Source of the DNA: Microvenator marinus
Lineage (GTDB): Bacteria > Myxococcota_A > Bradymonadia > Bradymonadales > Bradymonadaceae
Reading direction: 5' to 3'
NCBI RefSeq assembly: GCF_007993755.1
Contig: NZ_CP042467.1
Location: 2,752,001 to 2,816,000 of the forward strand
DNA length: 64,000 nt
The position numbers were made by a program, and so were the translations under genes. The notes beneath the pieces are model-generated. The model searched no databases, was not told where the DNA came from, and worked only from the letters and a program-made list of their open reading frames with translations. Below, piece by piece: positions 17,667-26,406 of the stretch (its first letter is position 1; the number at the start of each line of letters is the position of its first letter).

Positions 17667-19147
17667 GCGTATTGCGTCTCAGGAATTCCAAGTTCCATGG
17701 CAAGTCGCCGCTCGAAGTCTTCGAGGTCGGCATCGTTCATAGACTTTGTGGACTCATCGGATGAGAAGACCGTCTGTCCGAAAACAATCTGACTCTGAGC
17801 AGCGTTTCGAGCGTCCGTGGCCTCTTGGAAATGAAGGGCGAGCTCGTCAAAGCGCCACAACATGCGGCCATTTTGAGCCTCGACCGGCTCGCCATTAAAC
17901 TCGAGGGCAAACTCCTTTTCGAACTCAGGGTCAAGCATCACGGCCTCAGCCTGGCCACCACGTACCGACTCAAAGACCGTCCTGAGGGCCTTACGCCGTT
18001 TTGATTCTCTGGCTGCTCGCGCCCTTTCGGCGATTCTCAAGAACCATCGAATGATGGGAATTCCGAGCATTGCCGCGCTGAACACAAGAGGTATCCAGCC
18101 GAGGGCGATGGCGACCCCGGCTGTCATTTCAGGAATGGTTCCGGCGTTGTAGGTCACGAGCGTCGCCGAAGACATGAAGAGATTGAACATGGTGAAAAGC
18201 GCGATCCAAAAGTCCGTGGACGCGGCATTTCCCGAAAAAGGCTGAGGCTTAGCCTTATCTTGCCAGACCACGGGGAGGTCACCTCTCATATTCACAGATT
18301 CAGCGGCATCTTCGGTGGCTTTGAGGCGAAGTTCATCAAATCTATAGAGCAGAACGCCATTCTCAGTGACCTGTACATCGCCACCAAAGCGCATGATTCC
18401 GGCTGTTAGGGCGTTTTCGGAATCTTCGAGGCTTAGACCAGTTCGGATAGACCAATCCGCTGGCGTCACGATTCCCTTGTTATTGCGCGCCCATGCAGCA
18501 AAGCGCTGCTGAGCCTTGAGAGGATCCTTGGGGTTTTCAGGGCCGACGACCCAATCGGTAATCTTCTGGTAGAGGGGTTTATCCACCTTATGCTTGAGGC
18601 GTTTTGCGGCGTATCCGCGGGTCTCAAAACCACCAAAACTTTGGTTTCCGTAGCCGGACCTACGGGACCTTGAGGAGCGCCCATCGTCAAATACATTCCA
18701 CCAGAAAACCCATTCGAGGAGCGAGCCCAAGAGTCTAAGCGGCAACATCGCGAGCCCGTTATCACGATCATTACTCTGGGTCAGTGCACCCACAGCGAGG
18801 GCGAGCAAGATGACAATGAACACGATGGTATAGCCCACCAACATGATCATGACCCAGACTTTGAAGAGTAGACGCAGGGCTGCAGTGATCTGCTTTTTGA
18901 GCATGTACCACGTGTGGTCGCGGTCTTCGCCGCGGCGCACTAGCTCGGGATCAAAGCGGTAGAGAAGGTTTCCGTCGTCATCGACATCGAGGTGGGATTT
19001 GTACCAGGAGAGCATGCGCCGGAGTTCGTTTTCCGTTTCTCCGAGACCGATGCCTGTATCGGCCGACACGTCGGCGGCGGTGGCGATTCCCTCACGTTTC
19101 TTAAGACTTTGGAGAATCCTGCTTTCTAGTTCAAAAGATTTCGACAC
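17663..19147 (-). CDS. Membrane protein with a triplicated RFDEL module
   Basis: 494 residues, unknown family. Three copies of a roughly 55-60-residue module end in the same signature: LLYRFDPEL (about residue 65), LLYRFDEL (about 275) and MLWRFDELALHF (about 440). The first two begin with a helix-turn-helix-like stretch (GIATAADVSADTGIGLGETE; GIVTPADWSIRTGLSLED), so the modules may be winged-helix-like. Four membrane helices lie between them in two pairs (about residues 90-155 and 320-375). The first membrane pair is followed by an Arg/Ser-rich loop. A cytoplasmic face carrying the modules is likely. Function is unknown. The gene is convergent with, and overlaps by 4 bases, the upstream lipoprotein gene, and lies 24 nt from the MFS gene. 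Confidence 0.8.
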   Translation of the reverse strand: MSKSFELESRILQSLKKREGIATAADVSADTGIGLGETENELRRMLSWYKSHLDVDDDGNLLYRFDPELVRRGEDRDHTWYMLKKQITAALRLLFKVWVMIMLVGYTIVFIVILLALAVGALTQSNDRDNGLAMLPLRLLGSLLEWVFWWNVFDDGRSSRSRRSGYGNQSFGGFETRGYAAKRLKHKVDKPLYQKITDWVVGPENPKDPLKAQQRFAAWARNNKGIVTPADWSIRTGLSLEDSENALTAGIMRFGGDVQVTENGVLLYRFDELRLKATEDAAESVNMRGDLPVVWQDKAKPQPFSGNAASTDFWIALFTMFNLFMSSATLVTYNAGTIPEMTAGVAIALGWIPLVFSAAMLGIPIIRWFLRIAERARAARESKRRKALRTVFESVRGGQAEAVMLDPEFEKEFALEFNGEPVEAQNGRMLWRFDELALHFQEATDARNAAQSQIVFGQTVFSSDESTKSMNDADLEDFERRLAMELGIPETQYA

Positions 19148-19171
19148 AATGCCTCAAATTCAAAGGGATGC

Positions 19172-20419
19172 CTAAACCGAGGTCTTTCCTCGGGCGCCTC
19201 GCCAGAGAAGGTAAGCAAGGCATGCCAGTGCGGCAAGGGCGCTAACCAAAAGAGTTCCGAACACGTATTCCACGGATTCGGTTTTTAGCATTCGCCCGAG
19301 CACGAGTTCTTGAACCACCGCACCCACCGAGCCCATTCCATTGATCACACCTGCGGCCACAGTGGCACGTTTGGCGGCCCCCACATCGATGGCACCTGCG
19401 CCGGTCATCAGGGCATCCGGGCCGTAGAGCGTAAACCCAATCATGCCCATGCATACCGCGAAGAGCCAGACGCTGCTGCTCCCAACGGTGTAGAGGAGCA
19501 CACACGAGACGACCATTCCCAGAATGAAGACAAATGAGGTGAGCGCACGTCGGCTCTTGAAGACTCGGTCAGAAAGCCAGCCGCAGGCGATCACACCGAG
19601 GATACCCGCGGCATCAAAGACCGTGGAGATATAACCGGCGTCGTCGCCATCGAGGCCGTAATTCTTTTGGAGTAGGAAAGGTGCCCATGACCAAATGGCA
19701 TAGCGGATGAATTTAACGAAGAAGTAGAAGACGCCAACGATAGCGATATTCAGAACAACGGCCCGTGGCCAGGCGACTTCAGCAACCTCATCTCCGTTCT
19801 CGTCTATCTCGGGGACCTCTTCGTCAATATCTTCGAGCCCCACGTCCGAGGGCTTGTTTCGATGGTTGAAGTAGACAAAGACCCAGACGACGAGGAGGGC
19901 GAGCGAACCCGCGAAGAAGGAATACTCGAAGCCCCATGCGCCAAGAGCGAAGGCGGCAAGTCCATTAGCCAGCATGCCGCCAACTTGAAAGTTCGTGGCC
20001 CAAACACCCATGACTCGGCCGCGTTCGTCCTTTCTGAACCATTGCCCCATGGTGCCAACGCAATTCGACCAGCCAGTGGATTGCCCCAGGCCGTTGAGGG
20101 TCACAAAAACCGCGAAGAGCGCGTAGCTATTGGTGATGCCGCACGCTGCATTCGCGGCGATGCTCAGGGCAATACCTGAGAGAAGCACGAGCCTCGGGCC
20201 CCATTTCTGGCCCGCAGCGCCCGCGATGAATTGACCAATGGTATACGCGATCAGGTAAAACGCACCGAGGGCACCCAGGGCCTCGGTATCCCAGGCGTGG
20301 GCGTCACCGAGGTTAGCTTTGACGATAGAGAAAGGCTTTCGGGCAAAGTAGAGGCCCGCGTAAGTGAGCCACGTAGCAGCGAAAATGCGCCAGCGCCAGA
20401 TCTTGAATTCCTTTTCCAT
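19172..20419 (-). CDS. MFS transporter, organophosphate:phosphate antiporter type
   Basis: 415 residues with about 12 hydrophobic helices. The N-terminus FAATWLTYAGLYFARKPFS and the following Gly/Ala helices match the GlpT/UhpT (OPA) branch of the major facilitator superfamily. A helix-4/5 stretch NGLGQSTGWSNCVGTMGQWF is also typical. The central cytoplasmic loop is acidic (about residues 195-215). OPA carriers exchange phosphorylated sugars or glycerol-3-phosphate for phosphate. The actual substrate here is unknown. It probably shares a transcript with the downstream RFDEL membrane protein (24 nt gap). Confidence 0.88.
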   Translation of the reverse strand: MEKEFKIWRWRIFAATWLTYAGLYFARKPFSIVKANLGDAHAWDTEALGALGAFYLIAYTIGQFIAGAAGQKWGPRLVLLSGIALSIAANAACGITNSYALFAVFVTLNGLGQSTGWSNCVGTMGQWFRKDERGRVMGVWATNFQVGGMLANGLAAFALGAWGFEYSFFAGSLALLVVWVFVYFNHRNKPSDVGLEDIDEEVPEIDENGDEVAEVAWPRAVVLNIAIVGVFYFFVKFIRYAIWSWAPFLLQKNYGLDGDDAGYISTVFDAAGILGVIACGWLSDRVFKSRRALTSFVFILGMVVSCVLLYTVGSSSVWLFAVCMGMIGFTLYGPDALMTGAGAIDVGAAKRATVAAGVINGMGSVGAVVQELVLGRMLKTESVEYVFGTLLVSALAALACLAYLLWRGARGKTSV

Positions 20420-20601
20420 GGCCTTGAGCTATCACGGATTTTTTCTGATGACGAATAACGAAACGATGGCAAGTCGAGTGGCCAATTCTTCATCCACCAT
20501 GACATTTCTGGCAGGGATTTCGATAGCCAGAGGGCTCGGACGAACGAAGACATACACCAAAAACCCTAAAAACCAACAACTTAACACCAAAGACTCAGGT
20601 T

Positions 20602-20617
20602 TGGCACACAACTCGCA
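20602..20617 (+). promoter_or_regulatory. Candidate sigma-54 (-24/-12) promoter
   Basis: TGGCAC, five bases, TCGCA. The invariant GG (20603-20604) and GC (20615-20616) are 12 bases apart, as in the RpoN consensus TGGCAC-N5-TTGCW, with one mismatch. Predicted transcription start is near 20628. RpoN promoters need an enhancer-binding activator; I see no activator gene in the window. Myxobacteria use many such promoters. Confidence 0.5.
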
Positions 20618-20627
20618 TTACTAGAGA

Positions 20628-20786
20628 GACGTAAGTGAAAAAGTTCGAAGCTTGCGATTGATTGATTTGATGAAATTGAAATTTTGATGTTTGAAATGAA
20701 AACGCGGTAAATGAACGTGATGGTTGGTTGAATGTCACCGCGAACCTTGAACAAAAGGCCCGAAACCCTTCGGGCCTTTTGTTTTT
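20628..20786 (+). ncRNA. Candidate small RNA or terminated leader
   Basis: The bounds are set by the sigma-54-like promoter and the end of the terminator, giving a transcript of about 160 nt. It has an internal stem (CGCGGT/ACCGCG) and the terminator hairpin, and codes for nothing longer than about 15 codons. It could be a free small RNA. It could also be a leader that attenuates the CCA-adding enzyme gene, which begins 60 nt after the terminator. I do not recognise an Rfam family. Confidence 0.4.
20751..20786 (+). terminator. Rho-independent terminator
   Basis: A perfect 14-bp stem (ACAAAAGGCCCGAA with its complement) closes a 4-base loop and is followed by a short T-run. It is orientated for plus-strand transcription. 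No plus-strand protein gene lies upstream of it within 900 bases, so it must end an RNA that starts in the intergenic region. Confidence 0.85.
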
Positions 20787-20846
20787 GGTACACATCGAAT
20801 GAAGTTGTGGTAAACCCGTCGCCAAGACGTGACGTGAAAGTTTGCC

Positions 20847-22166
20847 ATGCAACGACTCTTTGAAGCATTCAAACGGGCAGGGAAAGAGCTCTATTTAGTG
20901 GGTGGCGCGGTGCGCGATCTGGCACTTGGCGTGCCAATGGTCGCGCTCGACGACCTTGATTTCTGCACGAATTCACGCCCTCAGGAGACTCTTCGAATCC
21001 TCAAGGAAGCTGGATTCACCACATATGACGTAGGGATCGAGTTCGGGACGGTGGGGTGTGTGCTCTACAGTGAGACCGAGCCTGGTTACCCGAAGGACTG
21101 CCAGGTTACGACGTATCGCTCGGCCGAGTACTATCGGCGAGGAAGCAGGCATCCGGTGGTCAAGTATGGGGATACCATCGCTCAAGATTTAAGGCGGCGA
21201 GACTTTTCGATCAACTCAATCGCGATGAATGAGGCGGGTGAGTTCGTGGATCCCTATGACGGTCTAGGGGATTTGGAGCGCCGCGTCTTGCGCGTGGTTT
21301 CCGACCCACTCGAGACGCTCGCCGAGGATCCGCTGCGGATTTTGCGGATCGGTAGATTTGTAGCGCGCCTTGGTTTTGATGTGGACCCGGACTTGAGGCG
21401 CGCCGCGGACGAGCGCGCCGAGCATATTCTGGACATCAGTCGCGAACGCTGGCTACAGGAGATGAACAAGCTTCTTTTGGGGAGCGAGGTTGAGGCTGCT
21501 CTTGAGTTTCTGGCGGAAGTTAGAATTTTGGGCGTCATCCTACCTGAGTTGGCGGGACTAAAGGCCCTGGGCGGCCCTTGGTCGGACGCGATGCGTTTGG
21601 TCGGCGGCGCTCCACCGGAATTGAGCCAGCGTTGGGCGAGCGTACTCTTCTCGGTGGGGGCGTTTTGGGCGCGGGAGCGGCCCGGCCCGCATGCTGCGAT
21701 GCTAGTGGAGGGAATTGCAAAACGCCTGACCTTCGATAACGCGCTTTCTTTGGAAATTCGGACTATCCTGGCTCAGCATCAGACGTTGACAGCGAGCACT
21801 TCGGAGTGGACGGACGCGGCGATAAGGCGAATGGTGAGGGAGCTCGACCCGTTTTGTGCTCAGACTCTGCGCTTTGCGCGCCACGTGGACCAAATTTTGG
21901 GCTCTGGGGACCGAAAAGAATGGTTGGGCGATTTTGAGACGCGAATGGCCGATCTTGAGAAGGCCGGCAACCTTAGACCCGAGCTTCCACGCGGTATTGG
22001 GAAGACTATCGTTGAGACGTTTGGTCTAAAACCCGGCCCGGATGTAGGGCGCCGAAAGGACTTTTTGGAGTTTTCTTTGCTAGATGGCTTGATTCCTGAG
22101 GCAAAAAACGCTCAATTCTATATGGACTACTTAAATGAACATTTCCGCGATGACGCGGAGGAATGA
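20847..22166 (+). CDS. cca: CCA-adding enzyme/poly(A) polymerase-family nucleotidyltransferase
   Basis: 439-residue class II tRNA nucleotidyltransferase. The head domain shows GGAVRD (residues 20-25), the catalytic pair in LDDLDFCT and RRDFSINSIAMN, which contribute to nucleotide choice. The neck follows with AEDPLRILRIGRFVARL. The body and tail domains carry ISRERWLQEMNKLL. There is no C-terminal HD domain, so it is the short form. It should add or repair the CCA end of tRNA; a poly(A) polymerase role cannot be excluded, because the two families are hard to tell apart. SD is weak. It is followed after 12 nt by a large secreted-protein gene. Confidence 0.9.
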   Translation: MQRLFEAFKRAGKELYLVGGAVRDLALGVPMVALDDLDFCTNSRPQETLRILKEAGFTTYDVGIEFGTVGCVLYSETEPGYPKDCQVTTYRSAEYYRRGSRHPVVKYGDTIAQDLRRRDFSINSIAMNEAGEFVDPYDGLGDLERRVLRVVSDPLETLAEDPLRILRIGRFVARLGFDVDPDLRRAADERAEHILDISRERWLQEMNKLLLGSEVEAALEFLAEVRILGVILPELAGLKALGGPWSDAMRLVGGAPPELSQRWASVLFSVGAFWARERPGPHAAMLVEGIAKRLTFDNALSLEIRTILAQHQTLTASTSEWTDAAIRRMVRELDPFCAQTLRFARHVDQILGSGDRKEWLGDFETRMADLEKAGNLRPELPRGIGKTIVETFGLKPGPDVGRRKDFLEFSLLDGLIPEAKNAQFYMDYLNEHFRDDAEE

Positions 22167-22178
22167 ATAGAGGCCGAC

Positions 22179-25100
22179 ATGTCTAGATCTTGGTCCGCCC
22201 GAGAATTATTGGGTTTTGGAGTTTCGAAGCGCGCTGCCGTTTGGTTGGTCGGTGCGTTGTTTATTGCTGCGTGTTCGGACGACGGATGTTCGGATTGTTC
22301 GTGTGGTGGCTTTGAGCAAGGTCCCTATCCCGCAAACGCGCCCCACGTGGAGCTGAGCGGGCAGGTTCGCATCACGCCGAGCGGCTTGAACTTCGTGGAA
22401 GATAACCTGGGCGGAATCGTTGCGGGCGCCTTGCCGGACGGTCTTTCGTTCTGCGTGCCTGAGTCGGATATGATTTGTCAGGGAAGCACGTGCAGTGACG
22501 GCTCGCCTGGTTGCGATCTTTCGATGACCATCGACGATGCCTCGATTTCGACGACCCCACCTGACACCCTCAACGTAGCGGTCATCATCGGCGGGCTTGA
22601 TGAGACTTTGCCGATCGAGATTCTCGGGGCGCCGTGTGAGGCAAAACTGGAGCTTCGTGGCAACTCTTCTCTTCCGGGTCAGATCGAAGCCGGCCTGCCG
22701 GTAACGTTCAGCGTGGATCCGATCACCGAGGACGTTCAAATCCAACTTGGCGAGATCTTGATCAACTTCGACGACCTGAAGATTGAGATCGACCCAGGTC
22801 CGGACGCCAATTTCTTGGAACGACTCACATGTGAAAGTACGGATGCCGTCGCGGGAATTGGGTTCGTACGGGACTTGATCACCGGGCAGCTCACGCCTGA
22901 GCTACAAACTGCGGTAGACGATATTGTAGGCGAGCAACTCTGCCGCACGTGCGACGCTTCGACGCCTTGTTCTGTAGGAACTTGCGACGAAGGTGTGTGC
23001 CGCTATCCCGACGATCGATGTGTACCCCGTACACTTGGAATCGAAGGCAAGTTCTTGCTCGGAGATGCGTTGGCAGATTTCACCGAACACCCTGAATCGG
23101 CGATGGACCTTGTAATCAAAGCGGCCGACTACACCACCGTCAACGACGGTGTGACAATCGCTCTTCGGTCAGGCTACGAGCCAGACATGTTGCGGCGTTG
23201 CGTGCCTTCGGACCCAACACGCCGTCCGAGTGATTCGCCTGTTGCACTGAGCAACTCGATCGTAGGCAACACCAAGCCCGGCGGTCAACCATTCATGTTC
23301 GGACTCGGCTACCATAAACGCGCAGTTCAGCACCTCTTGTGGTCTGTTTGGGGCTCCGGCGCGACCTGCCTGCTCGTAAGCTCTGACTCGCTGGATTCAT
23401 TCTCGCTGAGCACGAGTCTCTTTGCTTCGTTGCTGCCGAGCCTTCGAGATGTCACGGCTTCGGGAAGTGCGGTCTATATCAAGATCGTCCCACAGAAGGC
23501 TCCGGACGTGATTCTGGGCCAGAATACGGTGACACCTTCGGGCGAGTCGTACTCGATCGACGACCCACTGATCACCATCGACTGGAAGGATATGGACATC
23601 CATATCTACGCCTTTGGTCAGGAGCGATGGACGCGCCTCTTTACGCTTCGTGGCGACCTGCAAGTGCCTGTGGCGATCGTGCCCGGCATGAATCAGATCA
23701 CGCCTATTATCGGGGACCTTAGCGCTGCTATTACCAACGTGCGCCCAATCGAGTATGAGCTCGTGGCCGAGGATGAGCAGAAGCTCAAAGATCTCCTGCC
23801 GACCCTGCTGGGCGTGGCGCTGCCTGCTCTTGCGGGAAGTCTTGTGGACCCAATCGACTTGCCAGACCTTCTCGGCCTGCAGCTTGCGATTGGTCAGGAC
23901 GATATTACGAGCGTAGACAATAACGAGATGATCGCGATTTACGCGAACCTCGCGACCACCACTCAACCCTATCGGCTGGGTGTTGAGCCCATCATTACGA
24001 GCTCAAAAGTTCATTACGAGACCAAAGAGTCAGGCTTCCCAAGCCCGAAGGTCGAACTCGGAGTCATGGCGCTACCCACCGATTTGTTTAGTTCAGCCGA
24101 AGAACTTGAGTTCTCCTGGCGCGTTGGTGACGGCTTCTGGAGCCATTGGACGCGGTCCAACAAACTTCAGATCAACGATCCTACGCTCGTGATTCCAGGC
24201 GCGCATCGCGTCGAAGTACGTGCACGTTATATGGGTCGGCCGGAGTCCGAGTCTGCGATTGTTGCGGCACAAGAGTTGGTGATCGACTGGGACGAGCCCA
24301 CGGTTCAGATCGAGCGCAACGGGCTTAAGCTCAGCGCCTTTGTGGAGGACACCGTGCCTCAGGACGTGATGGTTCGCTGGCGGCTAGTAGGTGAGGGTCA
24401 TGACGGCAGCTGGTCTGCGTGGAGCAGCGAGCGAGAATTCGTCCTCACGCACGTACCTGACGGGCTGCGCGTGGATGTTGAAGCGCGTGACCGTGAGGGG
24501 CGGGTTTCGGGAGATACTCGAACGATCCATCAAACCCTTGGTAGTGCTCCTACCGAGCCCAAGACAGGCTGTAACTCGGCAGGTGGTGCACCGCTTTGGG
24601 CGCTGCTTCTGCTGCCGCTCTTCTTTATTCGACGCAAGAATGCCCTGAAGGCGCTCGCTCTCACGGCCGTACTCCTTGGCACGGCGTGTTCTGATGACGC
24701 GACCACACCGAGCCCCTGTGCCTCGTGCCCAGACGGCACGTATTGTGGGCCAGAGAACTCATGCGTGGAAGGCTGCCAGACGGCTCAAGATTGTGCCGAA
24801 GGCCAGCAATGCTCTGACGGTGCCTGTGTCTCTCAATGCGAGGCGAGCTGTGCTGAGCAATGTGGGCCAGATGCGATTTCGTCGTGTGGCACGGACGACG
24901 TCTGTGTGTGCACGGACTATTGTGACGGTGGTTGCGAGGATGGCGCCTTCTGCTGCCGCGATTCGAACTCCTGTCAGGTCCTTGAAGATCCGTGCGGAAA
25001 GACCGTTTGTGACGAGGGCTTTGGTCCTGTTGTGGTCCAAGAACCAAGTGGTGATGAAGCCACTTGTGAGATCGACGCTGGAGCGTGTGAATGCCAGGAG

Positions 25101-26396
25101 CTTCCGCCGCTTCCACTTGGATTCCACGGCATGTACCTGAGCATGGCTCAGGCAGGTTCAACCACCCTCGTTGCCGCTTATAACGCCACGTACACGGACC
25201 TTATGGTCGGTGCTTTCGCAGGTGCCGGAGAACCCGTGTGGTACTTCGTGGACGGCGTGCCGACTTCAGGTGATGTGACGGGTTCGCTCAATGGCCCTCG
25301 TGGTGGTATCCGAGACCGTGGAGACGATCTTGGAACGCATACCGCGATCGCTGTGGACTCCGCGGGTGTTGCCCATATCTTCTATCGTGACGAGGAAGAA
25401 GGCGTCATGAAGTACGCTCGTGGAACCGGCAGCGGCACCGATTGGAGCTTTGAGACAAAGGCCTTTGACGAGACCGTAGGCGCCGGATTCTATCCAGACG
25501 CACTGGTCAAGGACGGTCAAGTTCATGTGGTCTACCTCGCCGATAACGTGGGCGAAGCCGGTGCTGGTTTCAACGCGGAGATCCGACATGCAACGTTTGC
25601 TGAAGGCGATGCGTTCAGCGCCGTGAGCGCCGATTTTGGCGTGGTCTACACAGCGGGAGCGAGCAACCCGTGCGGTGGAGATTGCCGCGCGGCAGACAGA
25701 TGTTTTGTAGCTCAAAGTACGTGTGCAAGGCCTTCAAACGACTGCGCAGGAGATTGCGCCGAAGGCACCGCATGTTTTGAGGGTACGTGTTTGGCAATCT
25801 ATGAGGAGCCAGCGGGTTCATTCCCCGGCACCACCGGACTCTTGAATCAACTTCAAGAAACTACTGACGGCCTTATTCTGAGCTTCTACGACCATCGTGA
25901 TTGGTCCGGCGCTTACACGGTGTTTGATGGCAGCGCGTGGGCAACTCCTACGTTCATCGGGACACCTTCGGGCCCTTATGTTTCGGCCGTGATGGACTCC
26001 AACTCGGAGATTCACGTGGCGTTCATGGACCCTTCTGCCAAGCGGCTCGCCTATCGCGCTCCGGGTGGCGCGGTGGAGATGATCGCCGACGGTTTGAGGG
26101 ATACAAGCGCTGGGTGGATTGTGAACGAGATTGGTGAGGACGTGATGTTACGATTCAACGCGAACGACGAGTTGGTTGCACTCTTTCAGGATGCGACTCG
26201 CCACACCTTGCACCTGGCCACTCGTGGCGGAAACGGTTGGACAATCCAAACTCTTGCTGGACGCGACGTGTTCACGGGCTCACACGGCTTCTATGCCACC
26301 ATGCTCAAAGCCCCTGAAGACATCGTGGTTGCCGCCATGACGTACCAGCAGCGAGAGATGCCACCGTACTCCGAGCCCGTGGTGTACACCCCTTAA
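22179..26396 (+). CDS. Fused secreted protein: MYXO-CTERM-like half plus lipoprotein-like half
   Basis: 1405 residues in one open frame that looks like two secreted proteins joined. SD AGAGG is 5 nt before the ATG. The first half starts with a long leader ending in the lipobox FIAAC and contains a Cys-poor, beta-rich body (about residues 50-790). This body includes repeats resembling lipid-binding or TULIP-like strands (weak), and ends in two Ig-like segments. Residues 796-825 then form a classic sorting tail: Cys798, a hydrophobic helix (LWALLLLPLFFI) and basic RRK. Immediately after it, residues 820-837 form a second lipoprotein leader (ALALTAVLLGTAC, Cys837). The second half has several Cys-rich small domains and then a beta-propeller-like part (about 940-1400) with HVAFMD, HIFYRD and HTLHLA repeats. 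No start codon ATG/GTG/TTG lies at the join in this frame. Either a true fusion or a lost stop. Confidence 0.85.
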   Translation: MSRSWSARELLGFGVSKRAAVWLVGALFIAACSDDGCSDCSCGGFEQGPYPANAPHVELSGQVRITPSGLNFVEDNLGGIVAGALPDGLSFCVPESDMICQGSTCSDGSPGCDLSMTIDDASISTTPPDTLNVAVIIGGLDETLPIEILGAPCEAKLELRGNSSLPGQIEAGLPVTFSVDPITEDVQIQLGEILINFDDLKIEIDPGPDANFLERLTCESTDAVAGIGFVRDLITGQLTPELQTAVDDIVGEQLCRTCDASTPCSVGTCDEGVCRYPDDRCVPRTLGIEGKFLLGDALADFTEHPESAMDLVIKAADYTTVNDGVTIALRSGYEPDMLRRCVPSDPTRRPSDSPVALSNSIVGNTKPGGQPFMFGLGYHKRAVQHLLWSVWGSGATCLLVSSDSLDSFSLSTSLFASLLPSLRDVTASGSAVYIKIVPQKAPDVILGQNTVTPSGESYSIDDPLITIDWKDMDIHIYAFGQERWTRLFTLRGDLQVPVAIVPGMNQITPIIGDLSAAITNVRPIEYELVAEDEQKLKDLLPTLLGVALPALAGSLVDPIDLPDLLGLQLAIGQDDITSVDNNEMIAIYANLATTTQPYRLGVEPIITSSKVHYETKESGFPSPKVELGVMALPTDLFSSAEELEFSWRVGDGFWSHWTRSNKLQINDPTLVIPGAHRVEVRARYMGRPESESAIVAAQELVIDWDEPTVQIERNGLKLSAFVEDTVPQDVMVRWRLVGEGHDGSWSAWSSEREFVLTHVPDGLRVDVEARDREGRVSGDTRTIHQTLGSAPTEPKTGCNSAGGAPLWALLLLPLFFIRRKNALKALALTAVLLGTACSDDATTPSPCASCPDGTYCGPENSCVEGCQTAQDCAEGQQCSDGACVSQCEASCAEQCGPDAISSCGTDDVCVCTDYCDGGCEDGAFCCRDSNSCQVLEDPCGKTVCDEGFGPVVVQEPSGDEATCEIDAGACECQELPPLPLGFHGMYLSMAQAGSTTLVAAYNATYTDLMVGAFAGAGEPVWYFVDGVPTSGDVTGSLNGPRGGIRDRGDDLGTHTAIAVDSAGVAHIFYRDEEEGVMKYARGTGSGTDWSFETKAFDETVGAGFYPDALVKDGQVHVVYLADNVGEAGAGFNAEIRHATFAEGDAFSAVSADFGVVYTAGASNPCGGDCRAADRCFVAQSTCARPSNDCAGDCAEGTACFEGTCLAIYEEPAGSFPGTTGLLNQLQETTDGLILSFYDHRDWSGAYTVFDGSAWATPTFIGTPSGPYVSAVMDSNSEIHVAFMDPSAKRLAYRAPGGAVEMIADGLRDTSAGWIVNEIGEDVMLRFNANDELVALFQDATRHTLHLATRGGNGWTIQTLAGRDVFTGSHGFYATMLKAPEDIVVAAMTYQQREMPPYSEPVVYTP

Positions 26397-26406
26397 GAGC
26401 GCGCTT

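Larger units (their letters stand above)
20420..20846. other. 427-base noncoding region with a candidate structured RNA
   Basis: This is the longest gene-free stretch of the window. It should hold the minus-strand promoter of the MFS gene near 20420-20560. It also holds a plus-strand transcription unit: a sigma-54-like promoter at 20602-20617, a weak internal inverted repeat (CGCGGT near 20704 and ACCGCG near 20737), and a strong terminator at 20751-20786. The small open frames inside it are short and have no convincing ribosome site. Confidence 0.6.
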
